Shown one piece after another: positions 14,578-23,194 of a DNA stretch of 64,000 nucleotides (positions are counted from its first letter, which is position 1; each line of letters opens with the position of its first letter). The notes under the pieces were generated by a model. That model saw nothing but the letters and a program-made list of their open reading frames with translations, did not search any database and was not told the origin of the DNA. Made by a program: the position numbers and the translations under genes. The stretch spans positions 1,426,001-1,490,000 of the forward strand of contig NZ_CP048433.1 of assembly GCF_010509075.1 (NCBI RefSeq). The letters run 5' to 3'. Source of the stretch: Collinsella aerofaciens ATCC 25986. GTDB lineage: Bacteria; Actinomycetota; Coriobacteriia; Coriobacteriales; Coriobacteriaceae.

Positions 14578-16269
14578 TTATTCGCCGGCAGGCGGTTGTG
14601 GTGCGGACGAAGACGGGGTCGAGCCCTCGCCACCATCCTGGCGCGGCTTGCGGGAACGGCGACGGCGACGGCGCTTTTGACCCTGGTCGGCCGAGCCCTC
14701 GCCACCGCGCAGCTCGCGCTCGTCACGAGCGGCGCCATGCGAAGCCTTGGCAGCCGCTCCCCCGCCATCTCCGGGACGACGGCGCGTGACCTTGACCTCG
14801 CCATCCGAGACCTGATCGGCCACGGAGGGCACTGAAGGCTTCTGCTGCGCGCCCGAGGAATGGCGACGGCGCGGACGCGGCGCGCGCTCCTCCTCGCCAC
14901 GTGACTTGCCGCCCTTGTCGACAGGCGCATCGGAGGCCGAGGCGCCCTTGGAAGCGGCACCGGCCTCGCGAGCAGCTGCGGCGCGGAAGGCGTCCTCGCG
15001 CTCCTCGCTCGACAGATGACGGCGGCGGCGACGTGTGGGGTTCATGCCGCCGCCGCGATTCTGCTGCTGGGGCTGCTGAACCTCGCGCTCGCGAGAGGCG
15101 TTCTTGCCTGCGGGAGCAGCCTCGCCGGCATCGCCCGAACCCGAGCGCTTGCGGCGGCGACGTCCACCGGCAGCCTCCTCAGCCTCGGGTACTTCGGCCT
15201 TGCCGCGACCCTTACCGCGGCCGCGACCCTCGCCCTGGCTCTGACCGGCACGGGTATCGGCGTCCGCATCGCGACGGCGGCGCTTGGGCATCGACGTGCC
15301 CGCCAGACGGTCGGCGCTCGACAGGCCATCGCCCACGTCGACGCCGTTCTCGCGGTCGAGCTCCATAAGCGCCAGGCGCATCTCGGGCGACTCGATGCGC
15401 TCGAGCACGTCGCGCGTCACGCAGTCGGGGCGGCAGTTGCAGCCCTGCTCGGCGGCCTTCTTTTTGCAGCCCTCCGAGCACGTCATATCGGCCAGGTTGA
15501 CCTTAAAGACTTTGCCGTTCTCCAGGCGCAGCACCAGCTGCTCACGCGGCGTGTCATATTCCTGGATACGCGCCTTGCCAAGCGGCGTATCGATGAGCGT
15601 CTTCTTTTTGGGCGCACGGCTCTTAAAGTCCTTGTACGCCTCGAACTCATAGCGCAGGCAGCACATCAGGCGGCCGCAAACGCCGCTGATCTTGGACGAG
15701 TTGAGCGGCAGGTCTTGCTCTTTTGCCATGCGAATCGAGACGGGCTCAAACTGTCCGCCAAAGCGCGTACAGCAGAGCTCCTGTCCGCACTGGGCATAGC
15801 CGCCCACCAGGCGGGTCTCGTCGCGCACGCCTATCTGGCGCATGTCGACGCGAATATGCAGCGTTGAGGACAGGTCCTTGACGAGCTGACGAAAATCGAC
15901 GCGCTCCTCGGCTGCAAAGTAGAACACGGCCTTCTCGCCGCCAAACAGGTACTCAACGCCGACCGGCTTCATCTCGAGGTCGAGCTCTTTGACCAGACGG
16001 CGGAAATCGACCATCGCCTCGTCGCCTTGGATGGCCAAGTCGTCGGCAAGCTGCAGATCGATGTCGCTCGCCACGCGCAGCACGGGCTTGAGCGGCTGAC
16101 CGATCTCGTCTTGCGGCACCTCGAAGGGATCGGCCGTGACCAGGCCGATCTCGGTTCCGCGCTCGGTGGAGCAGATAGCGTAATCTGCCTCGAGGATATC
16201 CAGATCCTGCGGGTCGAACCACAGGTCGCGCGAGGCGTAGGTAAACTTAACGGGTACGACTAACGGCAT
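14578..16269 (-). CDS. ricT: PSP1 domain protein RicT/YaaT with long basic disordered tail
   Basis: 563 residues. Residues 1-270 are the conserved PSP1/RicT part: VPVKFTYASRDLWFDP, ERVDFRQLVKDLSSTLHIRVDMRQIGVRDE (in pieces), GGYAQCGQELCC, VCGRLMCCLRYE and CSEGCKKKAAEQGCNCRPDC, whose cysteines ligate iron-sulfur clusters in the Ric complex. The remaining 290 residues are low-complexity, rich in Arg, Gly and Ala (RRRRRHLSSEER, QKRRRRRRSRKPRQ), and suggest RNA binding. RicT proteins work with RicA and RicF to steer RNase Y processing. The ATG overlaps the end of holB by 10 bases, the classic tmk-holB-ricT order. AGGAAGG precedes the start. Confidence 0.9.
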   Translation of the reverse strand: MPLVVPVKFTYASRDLWFDPQDLDILEADYAICSTERGTEIGLVTADPFEVPQDEIGQPLKPVLRVASDIDLQLADDLAIQGDEAMVDFRRLVKELDLEMKPVGVEYLFGGEKAVFYFAAEERVDFRQLVKDLSSTLHIRVDMRQIGVRDETRLVGGYAQCGQELCCTRFGGQFEPVSIRMAKEQDLPLNSSKISGVCGRLMCCLRYEFEAYKDFKSRAPKKKTLIDTPLGKARIQEYDTPREQLVLRLENGKVFKVNLADMTCSEGCKKKAAEQGCNCRPDCVTRDVLERIESPEMRLALMELDRENGVDVGDGLSSADRLAGTSMPKRRRRDADADTRAGQSQGEGRGRGKGRGKAEVPEAEEAAGGRRRRKRSGSGDAGEAAPAGKNASREREVQQPQQQNRGGGMNPTRRRRRHLSSEEREDAFRAAAAREAGAASKGASASDAPVDKGGKSRGEEERAPRPRRRHSSGAQQKPSVPSVADQVSDGEVKVTRRRPGDGGGAAAKASHGAARDERELRGGEGSADQGQKRRRRRRSRKPRQDGGEGSTPSSSAPQPPAGE

Positions 16270-17387
16270 TTCAGTGCCTTCCTGATATCGAACAGCATGA
16301 CCTCGATGGCCAGCTGGGGAGTAACGTTTCTGGCGATGTTGCGCTCGGCGGTCGCGACTGCCTCGAGCGCCCGCGTGGCACCCGCAACATTGGTCGCGGC
16401 GGCAAGCCGACCGATCGTGTCGCGCACGTCTTCGTTCACCACGTCGGCTGCCTCGTCCTGAAGTGTCAGCAGCACGTCGCGCATGAGCGTCCGCGCGCTC
16501 GCCAGCGCTTCCATGATACCCGAACGCTCGCGCGCGTTGAGTTCGCGCTTGTTGCGGTCCTCAAGCTGCTTCAATGCTCCACGCGACAGGTAGTCGGCGT
16601 TTTGCTCGAGCACCTTTTCCTGTGTGGACTTGACCTCGGCGAGCGGTGCCTTAACGGCGACAATAAGCGACTTGGCGCGGCTGAGCACATCGGCCTCGTC
16701 GGCAGCGATGAGCGAATCGATGGCACGGACCATCTGGCGGCGGGCATCCTGGCGCTCGGCACTCTTAAGGAACTCGATACCGCGCGTGGGGCTTCCCGCC
16801 ACGGCGACCGCCATGCGGCAACGCGCGAGATCCTGACCCGTCGCGCGACTCACGGCACGCGCGGCCACGGTGGGCGACACCAGCCGAAACGGCACACACT
16901 GGCAGCGGCTCACGATGGTGGGCAGCATCACATCTGCCGAGGTGCCCAGCAGGATGAACATGACGCCCTCGGGCGGCTCCTCGAGTGTCTTGAGCAGTGC
17001 GTTGGCGGTGTTAGCGCGCAGCTGCTCGGCACGGTCGATGATGTAGACCTTGGCCTTGGCACGGATGGGCGCCAGAGGCACGTCGTCGAGCAGCTCGCGG
17101 GTCTGGGCAATGAGGTAGCCCGTGGCGCTCTCGGGCGTGTAATAGTGCACGTCGGGATGCGTGTGCCGCGCAACGCGCACGCAGCTGTCGCATGCGCCGC
17201 AGCCGTCCTGCTCGCACAGGAAGGCCTGGGCGAGCGCCCATGCGGCATCGAGCTTGCCGGCGCCGGGAGCGCCCAAAAACAGGTAGGCGTGCGATGCGCG
17301 ACCGCTGGCGACGGCATTGGTCAAAAAGTCGCGCACGCGCTCTTGGGTGTCGAGCTTGGCCAGCAGGCTTGCCTGAGCGGGGGCCAT
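16260..17387 (-). CDS. holB: DNA polymerase III delta' subunit
   Basis: 375 residues from ATG 17387, which has AGGAGG 9 bases upstream within the end of tmk. The AAA+ clamp-loader fold shows a degenerate P-loop GAPGAGKLDAA at about 30, a zinc module C-EQDGCGACDSC near 52-63, AKVYIIDRAEQLRANTANALLKTLEEPP in parts near 110-135, and the SRC sensor IVSRCQCVPF near 160. Delta' completes the ring of the clamp loader that places the beta clamp on DNA. It lies between tmk and ricT with overlaps or one-base gaps, so the three are surely one operon. Confidence 0.93.
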   Translation of the reverse strand: MAPAQASLLAKLDTQERVRDFLTNAVASGRASHAYLFLGAPGAGKLDAAWALAQAFLCEQDGCGACDSCVRVARHTHPDVHYYTPESATGYLIAQTRELLDDVPLAPIRAKAKVYIIDRAEQLRANTANALLKTLEEPPEGVMFILLGTSADVMLPTIVSRCQCVPFRLVSPTVAARAVSRATGQDLARCRMAVAVAGSPTRGIEFLKSAERQDARRQMVRAIDSLIAADEADVLSRAKSLIVAVKAPLAEVKSTQEKVLEQNADYLSRGALKQLEDRNKRELNARERSGIMEALASARTLMRDVLLTLQDEAADVVNEDVRDTIGRLAAATNVAGATRALEAVATAERNIARNVTPQLAIEVMLFDIRKALKCR

Positions 17388-17388
17388 G

Positions 17389-18072
17389 TTACTCGGCCTC
17401 CTGGGCAAGCGCGGCGGTGACGGCGTCCTGGGAAATGTCGAGACCGTACGCGCGAACCTGCTCGACCGTCTTCGCAAAGACTTCCTCTATGGTCGCGGTG
17501 GCATCGATGAGCTTTACGCGGTTTGGCTCCTCGGCGGCAATTGCGCAAAAGCCCTGGTAGACACGCTCTTGGAAGGCCATGCCCTTAGCCTCCATGCGAT
17601 CTGCCGCACCGCGGTCGGCCATGCGCAGCGCCGCCTGCTCGGGCGTGATGTGATAGACGAGCGTGAGCGCCGGGTGCGTACCCGCGACGGCCAGGTTGTT
17701 GGCATCGCGCACCATCTGACGATCGAGGCCATCGGCAAACGCCTGGTAGCAGGTCGTGGAATCGTAGAAGCGATCGCACAGGACCACCTTGCCGGCAGCA
17801 AGGGCGGGCGCGATGACCTCGTGCACCAACTGAGCGCGTGCCGCCTCGTAGAGCAGCAACTCGCAGGTGTCGCCCATCGCCGTATTGGCAGGGTCGAGCA
17901 GCAGAGCACGGATCTTTTCGCTGATGGCGGTACCGCCCGGCTCGCGCAGGCTCACAACCTGGTAGCCAGCGAGCTCGAGCGCACGGGCAAGCAGGCGTGC
18001 CTGCGTGGACTTGCCGGCACCGTCGACGCCCTCGAGCGTGATAAAGCTATGTTGAGCGGGCTCAAAAGCCAT
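17389..18072 (-). CDS. tmk: Thymidylate kinase
   Basis: 227 residues. It phosphorylates dTMP to dTDP for DNA synthesis. Visible motifs: P-loop EGVDGAGKSTQ at 14-24, the DRX motif LCDRFYDSTTCYQAF near 98-112, and the lid segment RMADRGAADRMEAKG near 150-164. The length is normal with a slightly long C-terminus. It is first in the tmk-holB-ricT operon; the promoter must lie in 18073-18130 or so, directly against the left end of the IS110 element, which has not cut the gene. Confidence 0.95.
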   Translation of the reverse strand: MAFEPAQHSFITLEGVDGAGKSTQARLLARALELAGYQVVSLREPGGTAISEKIRALLLDPANTAMGDTCELLLYEAARAQLVHEVIAPALAAGKVVLCDRFYDSTTCYQAFADGLDRQMVRDANNLAVAGTHPALTLVYHITPEQAALRMADRGAADRMEAKGMAFQERVYQGFCAIAAEEPNRVKLIDATATIEEVFAKTVEQVRAYGLDISQDAVTAALAQEAE

Positions 18073-18312
18073 GAGCGCAGCCCCTTCCTACAAGGCGCGA
18101 AAATGCAAGTTATAGCAACCAAGCCATGATACCCCAGGGGCAGGGGCTAGTGTGGCAGTTAGGAACGTTCCCAAAGTGCCGGCAGAGACGATATGAGCAG
18201 GACATAAAAACATTGAGAGCCCCTGCTGCATGAAAGACCGCGGATTAGGCCGACAATGGTGAGTGTCTAATTCAGCCGCGGCGGCCACGCCGCATTCATG
18301 GAAGGGGCTCCC
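18073..18312. other. Region between tmk and the first IS110 transposase; contains the IS left end
   Basis: About 240 bases without a gene. The part next to tmk should contain its promoter. TAGGAACGTTCC at 18159-18170 is a short palindrome also seen in similar form at 55292 and 57474. From about 18180 the sequence looks like the 5' untranslated part of the IS110 element, with GCGGATTAGG...and CCGCGGCGG blocks; its exact left end was not found. Confidence 0.5.
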
Positions 18313-19140
18313 ATGCTCGATACTACCACCTTCGTCGGCCTCGACGTCCACGCCCGCTCGATAAAGGCAGTCTCCCTCGACGTCATGACCGGGGAGGTGC
18401 GCTGCGCGACCTTCGGCTACGACGCCGGGGCAGTCGCGGAGTGGGTGCGGTCCGTGGACCCAAAGGCCAAGTGCGTGTACGAGTCCGGGGTCACGGGGTT
18501 CGACCTGCAGAAGAGGCTCTCCGGCCTCGGGGTCGACTGCGTGGTCGGCGCCGTCTCGAAGATGATCAAGCCCAGCGCGGACAGGCGCAGGAAGAACGAC
18601 CGCAACGACGCCGAGTTCCTCGCCCGCATGCTGTCGGTCGGCAACGTGGTCGAGGTGTGGGTCCCCGACGACGAGTGCGAGGCCGCCCGCGACCTGACCA
18701 GGGCGCTCGAGGACGCGAGGGACGACCTCTCGCGCTCGAAGCAGCGGCTCTCCAAGTTCCTGCTCAGGCACGGGCTCGTCTTCGACGAGAGGACGCCCAC
18801 CGGCCGCAGGAAGGGCAACTGGACCCGGGCGCACTGGTCCTGGATCGAGTCGATAAGGTTCGCGGAGGGGGCCGACAACGAGGCGCTCGCCTACTACGTC
18901 GACGCGGTCAGGCGGGCGGCGGAGGACAAGGCGAGGCTCGAGGGGCTCGTCGAGGCCGAGACCCGCAAGCCCAGGTGGAGGAGGAGGGTCGACTCCCTGC
19001 GCTGCCTCAAGGGCGTCGACACCGCGACGGCCGCCGACCTCGTGTTCGAGGCCGGCGAGTTCTCGAGGTTCAGGAATGCCCGGTCGTTCGCCGCATGGGT
19101 CGGCCTGACGCCCTCCGAGCACTCCATGGATTGGCAACAC

Positions 19141-20030
19141 CTATTTGGACGATTCCGGGAGGGACAGCCCCGCCTCCCTGAACTCGACCGGAGACATGTA
19201 GCCCAGCGTCGAGTGGATCCTGAAGTTGTTGTACCAGTGCACGTAGTCCGAGAGCTTGGCCCGGAGCTCGCGCGTCGTGCCGAACGTCTCGCGGTGGACG
19301 AGCTCGGCCTTCAGTATCCTGTTGGTCGACTCGTCGACGGCGTTGTCGTAGGGGCAGCCCTTGGCCGACAGCGACCTCTCAATGCCGAAGGCCTCGAGCA
19401 TCAGGTCGATCTCGGCGTTGTCGAACTCGCTGCCGCGGTCCGTGTGGAAGACCTCGATGTCCGAGATGGGGAAGGAGAGCGTCGCGAACGCCGACTTGAC
19501 CAGCCGGGCGTCCTTCCTGGGCCCGGCGGAGTGGCCGACGATCTCCCTGTTGTAGAGGTCGACGAGCAGGCAGACGTAGTTCCACGAGGCCCCGACGCGC
19601 ACGTAGGTCAGGTCGCTGCATATATGGGTGCGCGGCGCCCTGCCGCCGAAGCCGCGCGCGACGACGTTGGGCACGTCGGCCTCGTTGACCGCCCCGGGGT
19701 GCACCTTGAACCTCTTCCTGCCGTATGCGCTGACCAGGCCGTTCTCCCTCATGATGCGGCAGACCCGGCGCCGGCTGACGGTGACGCCCGACCTCTCGAG
19801 CGACGCCTTTATCTTGCGCGAGCCGTACCGGCCCTTGCTGGCGGCGTGGGCCGCGACCACGGCCGGCGCGGCGGGGTCCGGCGCGGCGGGCCGGTCGGCC
19901 CGCGAGCGCATGGAGTAGTACGTCGACCTCGCGACGCCGAGGAGCCTGCACTGCGCTGATATGGGGTAGCGGCCCTCGTTGGCCGCTATGGCCCTCACTT
20001 TCGAGCGTATATCAGCGCCGCTTGTTTTAA
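19141..20030 (-). CDS. IS3-family transposase OrfB (integrase core), copy 1
   Basis: The integrase domain shows DDE residues in CSDLTYVRVG, FHTDRGSEFDNAE and the YDNAVDESTNRILKAEL region. Upstream it has HTH_21-like NEGRYPISAQCRLLGVARSTYY. The frame is uninterrupted from the frameshift zone to TAG near 19141. It has no good start of its own and is expected to be made as OrfAB by a -1 shift at TTAAAAC (near 20025), where OrfA Leu-Lys re-pairs as CTT AAA. This is the only OrfB in the window without a lesion. Confidence 0.9.
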
Positions 20031-20282
20031 GACGTCGACCTCCATCCGGAGCCTGCGGTTCTCGCGCTCGAGCTCCAGGATCCGGTTCTGCTCGGGCGTG
20101 CGGTTGCACGCGGCGCGCGGCGAGCCGGTCGCGTTTATCGACTTGATCCACCTCTCCACGGTGCTCTTGCCGAGGTCGTACTCGTCCATGATCTCGCGCT
20201 TGGGCTTGCCGGCGTTGTAGAGGTCGACTATCTGCCTCTTGAACTCGTCGGTGAAATGCCTCGGGTGCCTGGGGTCCCTCAT
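19995..20282 (-). CDS. IS3-family transposase OrfA (helix-turn-helix), copy 1
   Basis: 95 residues from ATG 20282: FTDEFKRQIVDLYNAGKPKR then EYDLGKSTVERWIKSI is the DNA-binding helix-turn-helix, and EQNRILELERENRRLRMEV is the leucine-zipper segment usual in this family. It overlaps orfB by about 35 bases in the -1 frame. Identical at protein level to copy 2. Confidence 0.9.
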   Translation of the reverse strand: MRDPRHPRHFTDEFKRQIVDLYNAGKPKREIMDEYDLGKSTVERWIKSINATGSPRAACNRTPEQNRILELERENRRLRMEVDVLKQAALIYARK

Positions 20283-20645
20283 ATACGGCCCTCCCGTCTC
20301 CTGCGCCCCTCCCGGAACTGTCCACATCAGTGTAGCCAATCCACCAGCGGGGAGAGCGACCGCAGGGGCGCGATCACCAAGGCGGGCAACAAGCACCTGA
20401 GAAAGGCGCTGGTCGAGGCCGCGTGGCACTACCTGACGTGCTCCGCGCGGCCGAAGGAGCCCGCCAGGGGCCAGGCCCCGGACCCGGGCGCCCGCAGGCA
20501 TGCCGCCAAGGGCGTGCGGAGGCTGGTCGAGAGGCGCGGGACCCTGCTCGCGCGCGGGGTCCACAACAACAAGGCGAACGTCGCCACGGCGCGCGAGCTC
20601 GCCTGCTGGGTGTGGGCGGTCGGCCTCATGGCCGAGGAGGCGTAG

Positions 20646-20976
20646 GGGGGGCGGTCCCCCGCACATAAGCCGATCACCCCGGAAGCGGTTGGATCCGAAG
20701 CCGTTGAGGCGAACCTCAGGTCCCTTTTCTGCGAGCGCCCAGGGCGCCACACGCGTGCACAGACTGTCGGTTCGACGTAGAAGCCTCAGCCGTAGCAACG
20801 GATTGCCCAGCGAGAGATCGCCACGGGCGGATATTAAACTGCAAAGACGAGCGTCGGGAAGACACGCCGAGGTCGCCGCGGACGGGTTGATATAGGGAGA
20901 GGGCCTGACCCCATATCGTTGGGGCCAGGCCCGATTTTGCCTCTTGACAATGTCCTGCTCATATTAAAAGGAACGT
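20646..20976. other. 3' non-coding end of IS110 element 1 and short junction to element 2
   Basis: After the transposase stop there are about 245 bases with several GC-rich complementary blocks and no gene, then a terminator-like hairpin at 20901-20932. The first part belongs to IS110 element 1. The long structured non-coding tail resembles the position where IS1111-type elements encode their guide RNA. The remaining 45 bases before 20977 may be the only host sequence left between the two elements. Confidence 0.5.
20901..20932 (+). terminator. Terminator-like hairpin between the two IS110 elements
   Basis: GGGCCTGACCCCA pairs with TGGGGCCAGGCCC (one bulge) and GATTTTG follows on the plus strand. 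The GCCTGACCCCAT wording is also seen in the palindromic repeat at 47950-48009, so it may be a decayed copy of that repeat. Confidence 0.5.
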
Positions 20977-21227
20977 CCATTACAGTCGAAATTGTCAGCC
21001 CGGGACCGTCTCGGGCTACGATTGAGGCGCGCCCAGAACGGGCCGCCGACCGGGCGCCCGCGCACGGCCGAACGTCCCTGCCCCCGAGAGGGCCTGTTGG
21101 GTGCTGCCGGCGCGGGACGCGCCGCCCCCGACGGCTGATAGGAAAGTGCCGGGCAGGCGCCGCGGCTGGTAATGTGAGTGCCGAGGGGGAGGCCATCCGG
21201 TCGAACGACTACCGGAAGGATACCACC
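20977..21227 (+). ncRNA. Candidate bridge RNA region of IS110 element 2
   Basis: About 250 bases of non-coding, GC-rich sequence with many complementary blocks lie between the element's left end and its transposase GTG. The same blocks occur in the same order before the relative at 38538-38810: GGGCCGCCGA.CGGGCGCC, then GAGAGGGCC/TAGAGGGCC, then GGTGCTGCC/GGTGTTGCC, and CTGATAGGAAA.TGCCGGGC. IS110-group elements are known to encode a guide (bridge) RNA in this 5' end. RNA boundaries and guide loops are not determined. Confidence 0.55.
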
Positions 21228-21740
21228 GTGAAAGCGCCATCCACCAGACCCGCGGCCGTGCTCGGCCTGGACGTCGGCAAGTCGTCGCACTGGGCCTGCC
21301 TGATCGACCGCGACGGGGAGGTGCTGGCCAGCGCCCCCGTCCGCAACAGGGAGGCCGAGCTCGACGCGCTGTTCGCCTCCGCGCCCGCCGGCACGCTCGT
21401 CGTCGTCGACCAGTTCCGCAACATAGGGTCCCTCGCCGTGAGGCGGGCCCGCGCCGCGGGGCTCGGGGTCGCCCACCTGCCCGGGCTCGCCGCCAGCCGC
21501 GCCGCGGGCCTGTTCGCCGGCGAGGCCAAGACCGACGAGCGCGACGCCGCGGTGATCGCGCGGACCGCCCTGGGCGTGCCGGACTCCCTGTCGGGGGTCC
21601 CGGGCCGCGGCGAGGCCCTCGAGGCCGCCCGCGCCCTCTCGTCGCAGCGCGACCACGTCGTCGCCTGCGCGACCAGGGATGGATTGGCTACACTGATGTG
21701 GACAGTTCCGGGAGGGGCGCAGGAGACGGGAGGGCCGTAT

Positions 21741-22028
21741 ATGAGGGACCCCAGGCACCCGAGGCATTTCACCGACGAGTTCAAGAGGCAGATAGTCGAC
21801 CTCTACAACGCCGGCAAGCCCAAGCGCGAGATCATGGACGAGTACGACCTCGGCAAGAGCACCGTGGAGAGGTGGATCAAGTCGATAAACGCGACCGGCT
21901 CGCCGCGCGCCGCGTGCAACCGCACGCCCGAGCAGAACCGGATCCTGGAGCTCGAGCGCGAGAACCGCAGGCTCCGGATGGAGGTCGACGTCTTAAAACA
22001 AGCGGCGCTGATATACGCTCGAAAGTGA
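21741..22028 (+). CDS. IS3-family transposase OrfA, copy 2
   Basis: 95 residues from ATG 21741, the same sequence as copy 1: helix-turn-helix EYDLGKSTVERWIKS and a leucine-zipper-like ELERENRRLRMEV. It ends at TGA 22026-22028 after the TTAAAAC shift site. OrfA alone is a DNA-binding repressor or regulator in this family. Confidence 0.9.
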   Translation: MRDPRHPRHFTDEFKRQIVDLYNAGKPKREIMDEYDLGKSTVERWIKSINATGSPRAACNRTPEQNRILELERENRRLRMEVDVLKQAALIYARK

Positions 22029-22883
22029 GGGCCATAGCGGCCAACGAGGGCCGCTACCCCCATATCAGCGCAGTGCAGGCTCCTCGGCGTCGCGAGGTCG
22101 ACGTACTACTCCATGCGCTCGCGGGCCGACCGGCCCGCCGCGCCGGACCCCGCCGCGCCGGCCGTGGTCGCGGCCCACGCCGCCAGCAAGGGCCGGTACG
22201 GCTCGCGCAAGATAAAGGCGTCGCTCGAGAGGTCGGGCGTCACCGTCAGCCGGCGCCGGGTCTGCCGCATCATGAGGGAGAACGGCCTGGTCAGCGCATA
22301 CGGCAGGAAGAGGTTCAAGGTGCACCCCGGGGCGGTCAACGAGGCCGACGTGCCCAACGTCGTCGCGCGCGGCTTCGGCGGCAGGGCGCCGCGCACCCAT
22401 ATATGCAGCGACCTGACCTACGTGCGCGTCGGGGCCTCGTGGAACTACGTCTGCCTGCTCGTCGACCTCTACAACAGGGAGATCGTCGGCCACTCCGCCG
22501 GGCCCAGGAAGGACGCCCGGCTGGTCAAGTCGGCGTTCGCGACGCTCTCCTTCCCCATCTCGGACATCGAGGTCTTCCACACGGACCGCGGCAGCGAGTT
22601 CGACAACGCCGAGATCGACCTGATGCTCGAGGCCTTCGGCATTGAGAGGTCGCTGTCGGCCAAGGGCTGCCCCTACGACAACGCCGTCGACGAGTCGACC
22701 AACAGGATACTGAAGGCCGAGCTCGTCCACCGCGAGACGTTCGGCACGACGCGCGAGCTCCGGGCCAAGCTCTCGGACTACGTGCACTGGTACAACAACT
22801 TCAGGATCCACTCGACGCTGGGCTACATGTCTCCGGTCGAGTTCAGGGAGGCGGGGCTGTCCCTCCCGGAATCGTCCAAATAG
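22000..22883 (+). pseudogene. IS3-family OrfB, copy 2, with one-base frameshift
   Basis: The codons match copy 1 until GCCGCTAC, where copy 2 has CCCCC (around 22056-22060) and copy 1 has CCCC. The extra C moves the frame, so NEGRYP is followed by nonsense and the DDE domain continues only in another frame (MRSRADRP onwards, to 22883). The one-base difference equals the difference in length of the two copies. A start inside, at 22113, would give the catalytic core alone without the helix-turn-helix part. Confidence 0.85.
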
Positions 22884-23194
22884 GTGTTGCCAATCCATCG
22901 AGGCCGAGAACAGGCAGGTCAGGTTCCTGGCCGCCCGGATATCGGAGGCCCTCGACGAGGCCGGGGCCCTCGAGGCCGAGACGGCGGCGCTGCTCGAGGG
23001 CGACGAGACCTACGCGTGTCTGCTCACCGTGCCCGGCATCGGCCCGAGGACCGCGGCGCAGCTCGCGGTGTCGGTCGACATCGGGAGGTTCCCTGTTAGC
23101 GTCAATCTATTTTTCACCAGTTTCGCTAAACAGGCGTGCCGTTCGCGCAAAGGCGGTTTCACCGGTTGCGCTAACGTATTTTCACCGATTCCGG

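Larger units (their letters stand above)
19127..20343 (-). mobile_element. IS3-family insertion sequence, copy 1 (1217 bp), intact, 3-bp target duplication
   Basis: Ends are TGGATTGG...CCAATCCA with inverted repeats of about 37 bp (TGGATTGGCAACACCTATTT against TGGATTGGCTACACTGATGT, both leading to GGGAGGG). CCA flanks it on both sides (19124-19126 and 20344-20346). It carries orfA and orfB on the minus strand with the usual -1 overlap. It sits in the IS110 element 1 transposase. A second copy in opposite orientation lies at 21680-22897. Confidence 0.93.
18313..20645 (+). pseudogene. IS110-family transposase (element 1), split by an IS3-family insertion
   Basis: The N-terminal piece (18313-19126) starts at ATG with GGAAGGGG upstream and reads FVGLDVHARSIKAVSLD, VYESGVTGFDLQKRL and NDRNDAEFLARML, the DEDD RuvC-like domain. 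It ends at PSEHS. Reading resumes at 20347 as SGESDRRGAITKAGNKHLRKAL and runs to TAG 20643-20645. Joining the pieces across one copy of the 3-bp duplication CCA restores an unbroken frame of about 370 codons. The cut lies within the conserved Ser-Gly region of the C-terminal Tnp domain, which holds the catalytic serine, so the recombinase is certainly inactive. Such enzymes are guided to target and donor DNA by a structured RNA encoded in the element. Confidence 0.9.
21680..22897 (+). mobile_element. IS3-family insertion sequence, copy 2 (1218 bp), orfB frameshifted
   Basis: Same ends (TGGATTGG...CCAATCCA) as copy 1, in the opposite orientation, one base longer. Flanks differ (GGA left, TCG right), so no target duplication; sequence of the host transposase is missing at the junction. 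Copies 1 and 2 form an inverted pair around 1.3 kb. Confidence 0.93.

Noticed and set aside
18298-19959. A single 553-codon protein from the IS110 start into the IS3 element
   Set aside because: It fuses the IS110 N-terminus with antisense IS3 sequence at the insertion point; the two parts belong to different elements.
20895-20945. Possible tRNA or attachment site between the two IS110 elements
   Set aside because: The hairpin has no tRNA arms or TTCGA loop; it is a simple terminator-like stem.
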